Shown in pieces: positions 1 to 11,033 of a DNA stretch of 64,000 nt. The stretch is taken from the NCBI GenBank assembly GCA_016648135.1, contig JADDOH010002063.1, positions 124,001 to 188,000 of the forward strand. Reading direction: 5' to 3'. Every line of letters starts with the position of its first letter. Position 1 is the stretch's first letter. Made by a program: the position numbers and the translations under genes. Source of the DNA: Agrypnia vestita. Its lineage: Eukaryota > Arthropoda > Insecta > Trichoptera > Phryganeidae. Below the pieces are notes generated by a model that worked only from the letters and a program-made list of their open reading frames with translations, was not told the origin of the DNA and made no database searches.

Positions 1-17
1 TAAAAAACTATCGACCA

Positions 18-740
18 ATGTCTAAAATAATTGAAAAAATAGAAAAAAACCGTATCACTGAGCATTTGGAAAAAAACTGTCTTCTCTCAAAAAATCATTA
101 CGGATTTCGTTCAGGATTAGGCACAGAAGATGCAATTTCAAAACTCACAAATATAATAACCGAATATGTTGATTCTGGTAAAAAATGCATAGCGGTATTT
201 TTAGATATGGCTAAGGCCTTTGACATAATTTCACATAAAATCATAATACATAAATTTTACGGCGTAGTTGGGTAAGTTTGCGCATGTACTATTCCACCAA
301 AGAGACCTAAATTTTGTCTTCTGCGCATTCCCCCACTACGCCAAAAAAATTCAAGAAATTTGCCGGCAAATGTACCAAGATTAAAAAATCTGGGTATTCA
401 AGGGAACCTCTTAAATTGGTTTGAAAATTATTTATCCCATAGAATGCAGCACGTTAAAATCGGAAATAAGCTTAGCGAAGAAATGTATGTGAATTTTGGT
501 GTTCCGCAAGGTAGCACCATGGGTCCACTACTGTTTATTATTTATATTAATGATCTATGCAAAAGCCAAGTTAATGGTAATATTAACCTTTGCTGATGAT
601 ACTGCCCTGATTTTTAATGGTGATACTTGGTTAAAAGTACACAAGAAAGCAGAAAAGGGGATAAATCAAATAAAAACTTGGCTAGATAAAAACTTATTAA
701 CCCTTAACACTGACAAAACCAAATATTTGAGATTAAGTGC
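18..740 (+). pseudogene. CR1/Daphne-like non-LTR reverse transcriptase, fragment
   Basis: Fragment of a LINE reverse transcriptase, the enzyme that copies element RNA at the nicked target. Three palm motifs are readable: motif A as FLDMAKAFD (about 199-225), motif B as GVPQGSTMGPLLF (about 499-537), and motif C as FADDTALIF (591-617). The N-terminal block with GFRSGLGTEDAI near 105-140 is typical of CR1/Daphne-type LINEs. The reading frame breaks twice: a roughly 130-bp insertion between 253 and 385, and a +1 shift between motifs B and C near 580. The 5' part lies outside the window. Coding similarity fades after a KTKYLRLS-like segment near 740, just before a Helitron-like repeat starts at 774. 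Clade assignment is by remembered motif spacing; RT identity is secure. Confidence 0.88.
253..385. mobile_element. Short palindromic insertion splitting the RT gene
   Basis: This stretch interrupts the RT frame between an HK(I/F) block and LKNLGIQGNLLNWF, where related LINEs read straight through. Its core, 261-342, starts GGCGTAGTTGGG and ends CCCCACTACGCC, with imperfect inverted arms of about 22 bp that also share TGCGCA inside. It looks like a very small MITE or foldback. The target duplication is not resolved; TTA/TTAA-like bases occur at both edges. Confidence 0.55.
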
Positions 741-773
741 AACCTCAGCCGGGCAACCGAGGCAATTGTACCA

Positions 774-1559
774 TCTATACCTATAAAACTCAATGTCTGT
801 CTCTCTGTTCTCTACACAAATCCACACCGTTTGTCCGATTCGATTCAAATTTTGCATACTTATGCTTTGGGACCCGGCGGGTAACATAGGCAACATTTCC
901 CTCCTATTCTCATACCCCTTCCCCTCCCCCTGACATATTTTCGATGCAAATCTGTACCGTTTGACCGATCGGACTCAAAATTTGGAAACTTATTCATTAG
1001 GACTCGGCGAGTAACTTAGGCGATATTTCCCCCCTATTCTCATTCCCCTTCCCCTCCCCCTGTCATATTTTCGATGCAAATCTGTACCGTTTGATCGATC
1101 GGACTCAAAATTTGGAAACTTATTTGGACATAGCAGGTAACATAGGCAACATTTCCTTCCTATTCTCATACCCCTTCCGACATATTTTCTATGCAAATCT
1201 GTACCGTTTGACCGATCTGACTCAAAATTTGTTAACTTATTCTTAAGGCGGGTAGTATATGCGACATTTTCCCCCTATTCTTTTTACCCTTCCCCTCCTC
1301 TGATATATTTTCTAGGTAAATCTGTACCTTTCGGCTGATCGGACCTCAAAATTCGTAAACTTATTCGTTAGGGCTCGGCGGGTAACCTATGCGACATTTC
1401 CGCCCCTATTATTTTTCTTTCCCTTCCCTTCCCCTTCCCCTCCGCTTATATATTTTAGATGCAATAAAATGCTAAATTCGAATCGAACCTTTGTTTACCC
1501 GCACAAATTTATTTTAAACTTAATCCTTAACCCATGCAACGCCGGGTAAGGACAGCTAG
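774..1559 (+). mobile_element. Helitron-like element H1, copy a, with internal minisatellite
   Basis: Non-autonomous, no coding capacity. It begins TCTATACCTATAAAACTC directly after an A and ends GGACAGCTAG directly before a T. This fits the Helitron rule of 5'-TC, 3'-CTRR and insertion between A and T. The body is a tandem array of diverged units of about 115-130 bp, each with a pyrimidine-rich stretch (CCCCTTCCCCTCCCC), GACATATTTTC, a GTACCGTTTGACCGATCGG-like block and an ACTCGGCGGGTAACATAGG-like block. The 3' part has CATGCAACGCCGGGTAAGG upstream of the terminus. Seven further copies or fragments occur in the window. Classification as Helitron is inference from termini; repeat structure is directly visible. 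Confidence 0.68.
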
Positions 1560-1560
1560 T

Positions 1561-2498
1561 AGATAATAATTGTAATAAAAATATATTCGTAATTATTTTT
1601 AGCCAAAATTAATTTATCTACTAGTTTCAGCTAATGAAGGACATCGACAATCATTATTATTATTGTATTATTATCATTGAATTCCCTATCTATAAAATAA
1701 TTCAACATTAAACAAATACTGTAATAGTAAAAAATATATACCAGCAACAGATTCGTCAGTGGCCCATTGTACAGTGACATGAGTAAAAAATTGATCTGTA
1801 CAACTAATCGTAAACTACACTTGTCTCAATACAGATTCTTCTAGTGAGACAGGCACAATTCAAATAAAATGTAGGTATCACCTTTGTTTAATAATAAATA
1901 CGGGTAAATAAAAAAAAGATTGATGCAACAAGTCCTCGAGGGCTTTTTCATCGCGTATACATAATATGATACATACATATCGAGGGTACAAAGCCAAAAG
2001 GGGGCTAGTGATTATTTCCAACTTTAAAGGAGAGCAAAAGAAAGTTCTGTCAATCTGATTTTGTCAATATTTCTTTATTACTAAACGATTTCCATATTTA
2101 TTAATATAAAATACACATGGAAATCTTTACTAATAAAATAAATATTGACCTTTTGGGTTTCTACCCTCGATATATTATGTACATAAATGGAAACATTACA
2201 CCCAAGCAAGGTCGGATAATTAAATGAATAATGAAATAAAAAACATAGAATGAACAGAACCGTCAAAATCAGCAGCCAGAGTACAATGGGACGATATTAT
2301 TAATAATACGTGTGTTTCACTTCCAATTGTTCCAAGCATCCATATTCAATCTCAATCACGTTCGTGAGAGAACGGAGACGTCACGTGTCAACGTTATGGG
2401 TGGAAGATACTCCCGAGGATCACGAATGTTGGTCCCGGGTATTAAAACCATCGCTGCGGGACGCCATATCATGTACATACATAAAAAATATAAAAGAC
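1561..2498. other. Spacer, no gene seen
   Basis: AT-rich sequence of 0.9 kb between two H1 copies. Short ORFs on either strand show no recognisable motif. No tRNA, repeat array or strong palindrome seen. Confidence 0.6.
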
Positions 2499-3214
2499 TA
2501 TCTCTCCTAACCCAACGTTGCACGGGTTAAGGATTAAGTTTAAAATAAATTTGTGAGGTTAAACAAAGGTTCGATTCGAATGGTATAGATTTGCATCGAA
2601 CATATATAAGCGGAGGGGAAGGGTTTGAGGAATAGGGGGGAAATGTCGCATATGTTACCCGCCGAGTCCCAACGAATAAGTTTCCAAATTTTGAGGTCCG
2701 ATCGGCCGAAAGGTACAGATTTGCTCGAAAATATGTCAGGGGGAGGGGAAGGGGTAAAAGAATAGGGGGAAATGTCACCAATGTTAACCACCAGGTCCTA
2801 AAGAATAAGTTTCCAAAATTTTAGTCCAATCGGCCTAATGGTACAGATTTGCATTGTAAATATATCAGGTGAAGGAGAAGAGGTAAAAGTGGAGGGCGAA
2901 ATATTATTATGTTACTCGCCGAGTCCTAAAGAATAAGTTTCTAAATTTTGTGACCGATCGGTAAAAGGGTACAGATTTGCATCAAAAATATACCAGTGGA
3001 GGGGAAGGGTTAAAAGAATAGAGGGGAAATGTCGCACATGTTACCCGCCTTAAGGATAAGTTTCCAAATTTTGAGTCCGATCGGTCAAACTGTACAGATT
3101 TGCATCGAAAATATATCAAGGGGGGGGGAAGGGTTGAAAGAATAGATGGGAAATGTCGAATGCCGAGTCCTTAAGAATAAGTTTCCAAATTTAGAGTTCG
3201 ATCGGTCAAACGGT
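2499..3214 (-). mobile_element. Helitron-like element H1, copy b, 5'-truncated
   Basis: Reverse-strand copy of the H1 family. The 3' end lies near 2499 (complement of a decayed CTAG-like terminus, then AACCCAACGTTGCACGGG). Five or six minisatellite monomers of about 110-120 bp follow, with purine-rich blocks such as GGAGGGGAAGGG and the GTCCGATCGGTCAAACGGT motif. It stops abruptly at about 3214 inside a monomer, so the 5' terminus is missing. Short ORFs here are shadows of the repeat. Confidence 0.66.
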
Positions 3215-3599
3215 TAAATTAACATTAATATTCGCGTGTGAAAGTAATAATATTGCTAGATATTTAGCATATGTGTAGACACCAGCGAAAAAGAATATTC
3301 CCACAAAACTAAGAATCACTATCTGAGTTTGAAATAAAATTCAGACAATGTTTGAAGAGACCAAAACAAAATATAATTTTGTGGGTGGGACGAGGTGTTA
3401 TTGTACGTGTGTCTCGAGCGTGTACCGCGTTTTTTTTAATTTGCGACTTTTATACAGGTATACTTCAAAAATCAATCACTCTACCGCGGATGCCGTACGT
3501 TGAATGTACATTTTTAAATCTGTCAAACGACATGATACGAAGATAACATAAATCCAAATGTACACGTTCGCAATCAAGTTGGTAATCAACATCGGCAAC
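3215..3599. other. Spacer, no gene seen
   Basis: AT-rich, with a T-run near 3430. A 64-codon ORF at 3352 has no recognisable feature. Confidence 0.5.
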
Positions 3600-3860
3600 G
3601 GTATCAAACAGAATGGACGCCATTCGGATTGAAAACAGTACGCGTCAGATTTCCGCGCCCGACTTGTGCAGAATTTTGATTAATCGCCAGCCAGCGAGGA
3701 ACAATGCGACACAAACAATACCGGCTACTTATCGCCGTGAATTTGCATGAGATGATAGGGAGGCACAGCGGCCGTGCATCACGCGAGATTGATCCTTGCG
3801 AAGCGCGCTGCGAGTCGGCGCTGAGGCGATATCGGGGCGGCGAGGAAAACAAATCAGACT
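3600..3860. other. GC-rich, CpG-rich island with octamer motif
   Basis: About 260 bp of GC- and CpG-rich sequence stands out from the AT-rich surroundings. It contains an exact POU octamer, ATTTGCAT, at 3741-3748 and runs such as GCGAAGCGCGCTGCGAGTCGG. A 101-codon ORF on the minus strand (3604-3909) crosses it but shows no domain, so I do not call a gene. It could be a conserved regulatory element or part of a non-coding transcript. Conservation cannot be judged from one sequence. Confidence 0.3.
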
Positions 3861-3910
3861 CATACACCCCTTTGCTGTCAGGCAATTGAATAATAATAAT
3901 GACGAACATT

Positions 3911-4690
3911 GATGAGCTTTACAGATTGGTTCAATGCGATATTCTCCTCTTTATAGCTTTTATTTCGTTTTGTACTGTTCCGGGAACTCCCTCACTCACT
4001 ACTCGTCTACTGTACTGTTTTAAATCAAACAATAACTACGATTTTTAAATAGATTATGCACATTTTCACAATTCATTATAAAGAATATAGAACGCCGAGA
4101 CACGATGGTATCTTAATTGAAATATTTCGTCAAAATAGATCATGTTAATAAAATAATACGTCAATCGTGTAAAGGGTCATTTCATGTGAAATCACCTACA
4201 TAGACGTGGTTGCTTGATCATTTCAGATTTTTTTCCATGGCTATCTGTCTGCATCACTGTGAAACTCAAAACGATTTTTATTTTATTGTGTTAACTGCCA
4301 CCATCTTGGATATCTGCTGAATTTTCTTTGCAGTGACAGGTAAAAATGAGACTTTGCAGAGATTTTTAAAGAAAAAATTGATCTCCCATAAAAGATTTTG
4401 ATTCTGGTTTTCACCTACATGAATGATGAATGAGAGAAAAATTTAATAGATTTTGTTATGTATCAGTAGTACACATATCCTTAGAAATCGAAGCCTCACT
4501 GGCACGAATTTTCATCCTCTCTCTTTAAAACAAGATCAAGATGTCCATGTCTATTTTTATCAGAGATACAGAAGTTTAAAATTACAGTGATGGACTGTCG
4601 CTCATTTGTGCGCAATTGTCTTCCCATACCCAGCAACTATTTCAAAGACATTTTCACGTCAAAAATCGTACGAGTACATACAGAGTTCAT
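3911..4690. other. Spacer, no gene seen
   Basis: AT-rich single-copy-looking sequence. No coding motif or structured repeat noticed. Confidence 0.5.
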
Positions 4691-4699
4691 ACTATCACA

Positions 4700-4825
4700 G
4701 AAGAGTTCCGGCCAACTTCCCGACAGCTGACTGCCCGACAGCCGATTTTTCGACAAGTCATCTGCCTGACAAGCCAACTTCCCGACAGCCGATTGCCTGA
4801 CAAGCCATCCGCCCAATTAGGCAAT
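4700..4825. repeat. Short minisatellite of CCCGACAGCCGA-type units
   Basis: Repeats of a 20-40 bp unit built on CCGACAGC(C/T)GA and CTGACAAGCCA: the variants occur around 4720, 4735, 4785 and 4796. ORFs crossing it (a serine/threonine/proline-rich reading) are products of the repeat and are not called genes. Confidence 0.55.
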
Positions 4826-5640
4826 ATCCAGAATTTTTTTAAATTTTTAGATATGTATTTACGTATGGTAACGAAAATGTACATAAATTCTACACTTATA
4901 AACAATTTCATATCTAATGTAATAATATTTTAATGTTTTATACTATATTAATACAACTGATTCGTAAGGACCAATACTCTCTCCCTCAAACTGTAGGGTA
5001 ATTTCGGCATGTCCCAGGATTCCTTGGGCTTTCAGGGCTTACCTTTAGCCGTGCTCGGTGGATATGCAATACTCTCATGCTTTAGGGTTTTGTAGTGGAT
5101 AATTTATACAGACGATCAAAGAAGGTACGATTTTAGGGATGAAAATCAATTAATAAAAATAAAGGTTTAACAATTTTCATAGAAAAATCTTTGACATGTG
5201 CCAGAAATTCAAGTTTGCAAGTACGTATACAACAAAACATATTATATCAGGTTAGAATGACATATTTATTAATACAATTTAGTAAATAATTCCAGAGAGA
5301 TAGATTTCGGCAACCAGTGTTCAAAATACAATATTTAAATTAATGTGGTCCTCGTAAGTTCAACTATAAAAATTACAGGTATTTTCTATTTTTTTAAGTA
5401 CAAACGGTTGATAAATGAACTAGATAGGTGCGGATAGGATGCGTCGGAAAACCGTTCTCAATTCCGACCATCAAGCAGCCTAAGGGCCCATAAGGAGAGC
5501 ATTTTTCATTTCTAACTAACCCACTGCTGCGGGGAGAATTTATGGTAACCGTGTTTGCCCTACCTGAGCACTGTATTTTGCGGGCGGGGGCTGTATTTTG
5601 AGCATTTCGCTTTCAATATTTAGGCTGTATCAAATAATTC
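4826..5640. other. Spacer, no gene seen
   Basis: AT-rich sequence up to a Jockey-like LINE relic. A G-rich run, GCGGGCGGGGGC, lies near 5580. Nothing else recognised. Confidence 0.5.
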
Positions 5641-5644
5641 CGAC

Positions 5645-6390
5645 TTGCAACAAGACTCCTCGAAATGAAAGCCACTTCTTCACTCTCCAGGGGGATAAAT
5701 CAATAAAGGCAGTCCTCAGAGGGATCCCCGTCGATATTTCAGATCGCTGAATAATAAAAACATCCCCATCATTCAAGCAAGCAGTATGAAAACAGGTCTT
5801 AATTTCCCCGACCTCCTGCTGGTCAGCGAAACTCATCTCAAACCCTGTCACACTTTCAACATACCTAACTACTTCACATACAGAAACAACAGACTGATGG
5901 AGGGGGGGGACCTTGATCTTGCTCAAGCACTCTACCTCCCAGTCCGTCTGTCAGACATCGAAATATCCCACACACACTGAATTAACTGCAATCATTATCC
6001 ACACAAAACACGCCGGCCCATCAAAATTCATAGCATCTACAACCCACCAGGAAAATTTTACTATCAGACATAGACCTACTGACGACCGACGACTCACCGA
6101 CAATCCTAGCAGGCGACTTCAACTGTAAGCACGTAGGCTGGCATTGCCGGAAAAGAAACCAAAATGGACGCAAATTTCTCAAATAACACAAGATCAAAAC
6201 CTCATTATTACCGCGCCCCCACAGAACCAACTTTATTTTCATCTCAAGGATACACCCCAGATACACTCGACATGGCAATACTAAAAAAAATTCCTGGTCC
6301 AACCTCATCCACACAACAAATGAACTGAATTCCGACCACAACCCAGTCTTCTTAGAAATCCTTGACATCGACAACAAAACATAACCCTTA
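5645..6390 (+). pseudogene. Jockey-like LINE relic: gag end plus APE-type endonuclease
   Basis: Decayed non-LTR retrotransposon. From about 5645 one frame reads a gag segment (HFFTLQGDKSIKAVLRGIPVD), matching the block before the zinc knuckles of Jockey-type ORF1. About 90 bp later a second frame reads LLLVSETHLKP (about 5810-5845), the catalytic-glutamate region of the apurinic-type endonuclease. Further shifted frames give a GDFNCKHVGWHC-like segment (about 6108-6155), then APTEPTLFSSQGYTPDTLD and ELNSDHNPVFLEI (about 6320-6360), the conserved SDH motif near the domain end. At least four frameshifts and an internal deletion joining ORF1 to ORF2 mean it is dead. No RT domain follows; sequence similarity ends near 6390. 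Confidence 0.85.
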
Positions 6391-6544
6391 CTAAAAAAAT
6401 CACTTATAAACTGGTCTCTTTTTGAAGAATCAATTAAAACCAAATTCACTATACATAAACGTTACCACACGATCCAAATAAAAATAAATTTTTTTCATCA
6501 TCAACAGATCTTCGGGATTCGATTTATCACCATTTTTATTTACC

Positions 6545-6870
6545 TTGTGGAACCAGGACTACATGGACGATTCCAGTTATACGCAGCTGGGAATCGTGGA
6601 ATTCCAGATCATCATCATCATCATCGCCTATCTTCTGGAACCAGAAATTCTTATACCATTCCAGTCTTCCGCATCTGAGAAATTTGGAAATTGCAGATCA
6701 GCATCATCACCTACCTTCTGGAACCAGCACTACTTGTTAAATTCCAGACTTCTACAACTTGAAATTTGGAAGTTCCAGATCATCATCACTTACCTTCTGG
6801 AACCAGGACTGCTTGGACAATTCCAGATCATCACCTTCATCATACCACAATTCTTAATTATTGTAATTCG
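6545..6870. repeat. Tandem repeat, four units of about 80-88 bp
   Basis: TGGAACCAG recurs at 6548, 6636, 6719 and 6798, giving periods of 88, 83 and 79 bp. Each unit also carries AATTCCAGATCATCATCA-like sequence. The 112-codon ORF over it is a by-product. Function unknown. Confidence 0.75.
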
Positions 6871-6884
6871 TTATTGTTATTAAA

Positions 6885-7845
6885 GCACTGGATTTCAGCA
6901 GTACCGCGTGTTTCACTGGTCCCATTGATATTTAGTCATGTCAAACATAATTACCATAAAATCTCTACAGAGTGGTACTATAATATTTAGGTTATTACAT
7001 TTTAGTCATACAAGAAAAAGGGTTCTCAGCGGTGATGGTGAAATTATTCGGGATGAAACCACATTATTGAAAAAGTGCTCCTGATTGACACATCACACAA
7101 AAATAAGTTTTTTCTGTCAGTAAGAATAACACAATTTTTCGGTGCATAATTATGGTCAACCGAATTTGAGTCAATCCTTCAGATAAACAACAACGTAGAA
7201 AGACAGCTAGAAAACACTGACCTCAGAGACTTAATTTGCACTTAGCATTGATGACAATTGCATCCACCTGACATGTGAACACCATAACCTTTCGAGAACT
7301 GCCGTTTTCCGGAGAATACCCAATTAAAAGGCGAGGCAGCAGTCGATGATCAAAAGGCCTGAAATGAGTGTCTTATGGTGGCCCAATATTATTTTTCACA
7401 ATAGATAAAAAGACTTAAACAAATAAAAATTGTTATTTTAAATTTTTATTTAAAAATGTAATCGGCCTGTTACATAAAATTCACTATGTACGTTTATCTA
7501 TATGTATATATAGAGTTATCAGCGTCCACGAATTGTTGAGCAATAAATTCGTAAAAAAAGAAAGAATGGCAACATGTGTAACTAACAAAAAAAATCTTAT
7601 TCTGTTTTTAGTCTTACATGCCATGGTGCCAGACTATTGTACTGCAAATATTTTGAGAATATAACTACTTTAATGTTTGATTTAATGATGCGCTTGAGTA
7701 CATATTTTTAATATTTATTGTGCAACATGTGTAAAAGGGGATCCAAAGTATAAAATTATATAAATACTAATTTAAAACAAAGAATACGTTTCATAATTTT
7801 TAAATATTTTAATGAAACAGAAAAATATCAACGGAGAATCCCAAT
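6885..7845. other. Spacer, no gene seen
   Basis: About 1 kb of AT-rich sequence without recognisable coding or structural features. Confidence 0.5.
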
Positions 7846-8230
7846 TATAATAATTTCGTTGTCTGTTTGTCCCCGTAACTTCGTGTAACGTCCATAAATT
7901 ATTTTATAAAAACTTTTTTTTCTTTTTTCTTCAGAACGACAAAAGGTCCAACTATAAAAGGCTCACGGACATTTGGTCCACCGACAAAAGGTCCACGGAC
8001 ATTTGGTCCACCGAAAAAAGGTCAACGATAAAAGGTCCATGACAAAAGGTACATGGCCATCTGGTCCAACGACAAAGGTCAACGATAAAAGGTCCAACAA
8101 CAAAAAGGTTCACGGACATTTGGTCCAAATACAAAATGTCCACGACAAAAATCCCACGTGACCAAATTATTATGTTATTATCTCAATAATAATAATTTCG
8201 ATTTCTGTCTGCCTGTAACGTTCACTTTTA
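7846..8230. repeat. GGTCCACGGACATTTGGTCC minisatellite between direct repeats
   Basis: The core at about 7935-8155 is a short-period array of units combining GACAAAAGGTCCA and CGGACATTTGGTCCA, with CAACGATAAAAGGTCC variants. It is bracketed by a diverged direct repeat of about 65-75 bp: ATAATAATTTCG...CTGT(T/C)TG...CCTGTAACGTTCA-like sequence at about 7849-7920 and again at about 8190-8245. That arrangement suggests a small element or an expansion inside one. ORFs across it (KKVHGHLV-like peptides) are repeat artefacts. Confidence 0.65.
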
Positions 8231-8245
8231 AAAACTTTTTTCATT

Positions 8246-8867
8246 TTAAATGAATAAATAAATATTTATTCTTTAGCAACCTACATGTAAACTTAAGTCA
8301 GTTTTGATGTGTCACAGCTAGTTATTAATAAACTAGTAATACGTAGGAGTTTGAACAGAGGAGATGAACATTATTTTATTCGGAAATACAATTTAAATTT
8401 AAAAACTGAAATTTTGTAAGCGTTCCTATCCTAAAAACAGTCATTTTAAAGTTTAATGCCCAATCGTGCAATATTCTTAATTCTTTACAACTTTTTATTA
8501 CATAATCTTGCGGGCGCTCGAAAACTATAGTAGATACTGTAAATGTATTTTAACCTTTCAGTTACTAATTTAGAGCACAAAACTTTCTCGTGCTACCTCT
8601 CTCAAGGGGAGGGGGGTAAATATGAAACTTTGGAGGATGTTCCACGATACTCCATAGATAAATAATTTTAATTTACATTTTAAATTAAAATTTTAAAGTA
8701 CTTTTCGCATTTTACCGAAAATTCTGAAAATCAACTATGAATAACGAATATTTTCGATTGCTACCCAAACATTTTTTTAAATTGCTTTATCCCCGATACA
8801 CCTACAAATTCTTACTCTATAATTGGCATATTCAACTTCTTAATTGAAAAATGACTTATAAAAATTA
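8246..8867. other. Spacer, no gene seen
   Basis: AT-rich. The only compositional feature is a short G-rich patch (GGGGAGGGGGG) near 8610. Confidence 0.5.
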
Positions 8868-9292
8868 AATTTATTATTTGTTTTAATCTACTTATATTCA
8901 TTAATTACATGTAGGTGTTTCGGAAAAACCTATCCATCGTCAGGGTGTTCTATAAATGTCAAAATATCAAAATGAATGATGTCTTTTATTTTTTGGTTTT
9001 TTTAATTATTTAAAAATATATTTTTAAATTTTATTACTAAAGTTCTTGATTACACAATTTTTTTGGAAAAAATTTTAGAATTGGACTAGTAGTTAAATTC
9101 ATAAGTAGTAGTTAAATTCAATAATCAAGAACTTCAGCAATAATATTTAAAAATATTTTTTAAATAATTTAGAAAAACAAAACACATCATTCATTCCGAT
9201 ATTTTGACATTTATAAAACACCCTGACGATGTAAAGGTTTTTCCGAAACATGTAAGTGTAATTAATGAATATAAGTAGATTAAAACAAATAT
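8868..9292. mobile_element. Foldback element with about 175-bp inverted arms
   Basis: The left arm (about 8868-9060) and right arm (about 9118-9292) are imperfect reverse complements. Shared blocks include TTTAATCTACTTATATTC, the TTTCGGAAAAACC block, CATCGTCAGGGTGTT and ATAAATGTCAAAATAT. Each arm carries a CTGACGA...GAAAC motif (8917-8943 minus, 9223-9249 plus) like those in other repeats of this window. The spacer is AT-rich. No ORF. It could be a DNA-transposon foldback or inverted Penelope-like terminal repeats. Confidence 0.75.
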
Positions 9293-9294
9293 TT

Positions 9295-9850
9295 TTTTTT
9301 TTAAATGTCAATCTACAGTTTCTCCACCAATTGAATAAATAAGAAAAATGTCTTCGTTGTAATACTACGATTGATTAAAGTAAGAAAACACTACGTATAA
9401 ACCAGTAATTTATTGAATTATCAACATAATTCGGGGCCGATGGTCCTTCCATCAGGATACAAAGCGTACTTAAAATTTAAATTCGATATTTAGACAATAA
9501 CAAAAGCAAAAAATAAATATATGGGTGATGAATAACTAATTAAGAACTAATTTGAAAACAAATTTAGAAGGCGCCTGTTTGCAAAAACGACCTGGTTGTC
9601 GAAGGCACCATCGACCCTTAAACATGTTAATAAATCAATAAATTGGTGATCAATAAATTGATGATCAAAGATATCTTGTTAATTATAGTGTATTCAAGTT
9701 TCAAGAATACAATACAATATATATAAAAATCATTCGAATATACAAAAGAATGTTAAAATAAACTAAATGAATAGAATTATGAGTGACGATATTATAGTTT
9801 GGATGAATTTAAAAAAGTGTTTCAAACAATAAGAATCCGATAATTTCAAT
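9295..9850. other. Spacer with a weak hairpin-like motif
   Basis: No gene. Near 9430-9460 the minus strand reads CCTGATGGAAGGACC...CCGAA, loosely resembling the hammerhead-like motifs elsewhere, but without a clear stem. Confidence 0.4.
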
Positions 9851-9851
9851 A

Positions 9852-10040
9852 TTTTAATGAGACCAGAGAAGTGTCAGATATTGCATCTCATAATTCAGGG
9901 AAAGATGGCAGGAAATTGGGACCTACGAAAGAAAACATCACCAGAGGTGCTGCAGAGTATTCCGGGCCGCAGTAAGCAAAACGAAGATAGTCTAATGACA
10001 GCCAACTTCGATGGAATAGACAAGATACGAATAAAAGTAT
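9852..10040 (+). pseudogene. RTE-like LINE, ORF C-terminal relic
   Basis: Reads RPEKCQILHLIIQGKMAG from about 9858, matching the post-RT segment (PEKYxLLxLIIQGKI) that ends RTE-type and related LINE proteins. After a shift it reads FRAAVSKTKIV, then MTANFDGI after another (about 9960-10020), the usual last conserved block. At least two frameshifts. The same C-terminal type is seen at 18001-18405 and 46490-46760 on the minus strand. LINE origin is firm; clade is tentative. Confidence 0.75.
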
Positions 10041-10044
10041 TGTC

Positions 10045-10782
10045 ATATAGGTTAATAAAGTACAAGTCTAAACAATAGTTTTCAATTTGCTGCTCTTAAG
10101 AAGCCGGAGCCATCTGAGATGAATTTTTTTTGCATTTTCTAGCGATAGTACGTATTAATTGGCCACACGAAAATTTCGACCAGGTAAAATAAAGTAAACC
10201 GTTATTACGACGAATAATGTAATCAATTAACATTCTTCTCGAATTATTTGAAGTTAAGTCAATTTCTTGGTTCATCAAGACGGCCTCGTTTCAGACCAAA
10301 TATATATATATATTACGTTTCGTTCCTTAGTGCGCCGCTACGTCACGACTCAAATAGTATCGAAATGAATTGTTCTAACTTGGCCAGCACGTTTTGGACA
10401 TGTAGCTACCTACTTAAAATAGTTTAAAAATATGGCACTAGAAAGGCAAAGAAGTGAAGGGTGCCTCGCATTTAATGTAGGTGGCGCGGATTTAATTCTT
10501 TGCATTTCGTACGAACATGTTAACACGTCCCACGAGTGGACGGGTGTTCTTTAAGAGTGAATTTATTTTTAAATATGTTTTATTTTAACTTTGTAATACG
10601 CACACGATGTGAGTTATTAATTTCAACTATAGTTGCGAGAGGAGCAGTCGTATCAGGTATAGTATCAATATTAACTATACCTGTCTTCATCTGGCATAGT
10701 TAATATTGATGATGAGAGGGATTGGAAAGTAAATGCATAAAGCCAGCACACAGCAGCAATAATAAGTGTAGCTTACATTTTA
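10045..10782. other. Spacer with a short inverted repeat
   Basis: No gene. Near 10650-10710, TATAGT(T)AATATTGA-like arms form an imperfect inverted repeat. The adjacent TATAGTTGCGAGAGGAGCAG near 10630 has a close match at about 51904 (TATAGTTTCGAGAGGAGCGG), so this is an interspersed short repeat. Confidence 0.4.
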
Positions 10783-11027
10783 CTAGCTTTCCGTACCCGG
10801 CGTAGCATGGTTTAAGAATTAAGTATTAAAGAATATTATGGGGGAAAATTTTTTCTTTATTTTGCAAAGACTCTAATAAAAACAATGTATCCACTTAATC
10901 AATGCAGAGATGGACGGGATGTCCAGGAAGGAAATGTCACCTATATTACCCACCTAATCCTAAAGAACAAAAGTCGATCAGTACAGATTTGCATTGAAAA
11001 TATATAAGGGAGGGGAAGGGGACCGCT
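10783..11027 (-). mobile_element. Helitron-like element H1, copy c, truncated
   Basis: Reverse-strand copy. The 3' end is exact (complement of CTAG at 10783, preceded by A at 10782), followed by CCGTACCCGGCGTAGCATGG, the H1 3' domain. One minisatellite monomer with GTACAGATTTGCATTGAAAA follows, and similarity ends near 11027. Confidence 0.65.
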
Positions 11028-11033
11028 GATGAA

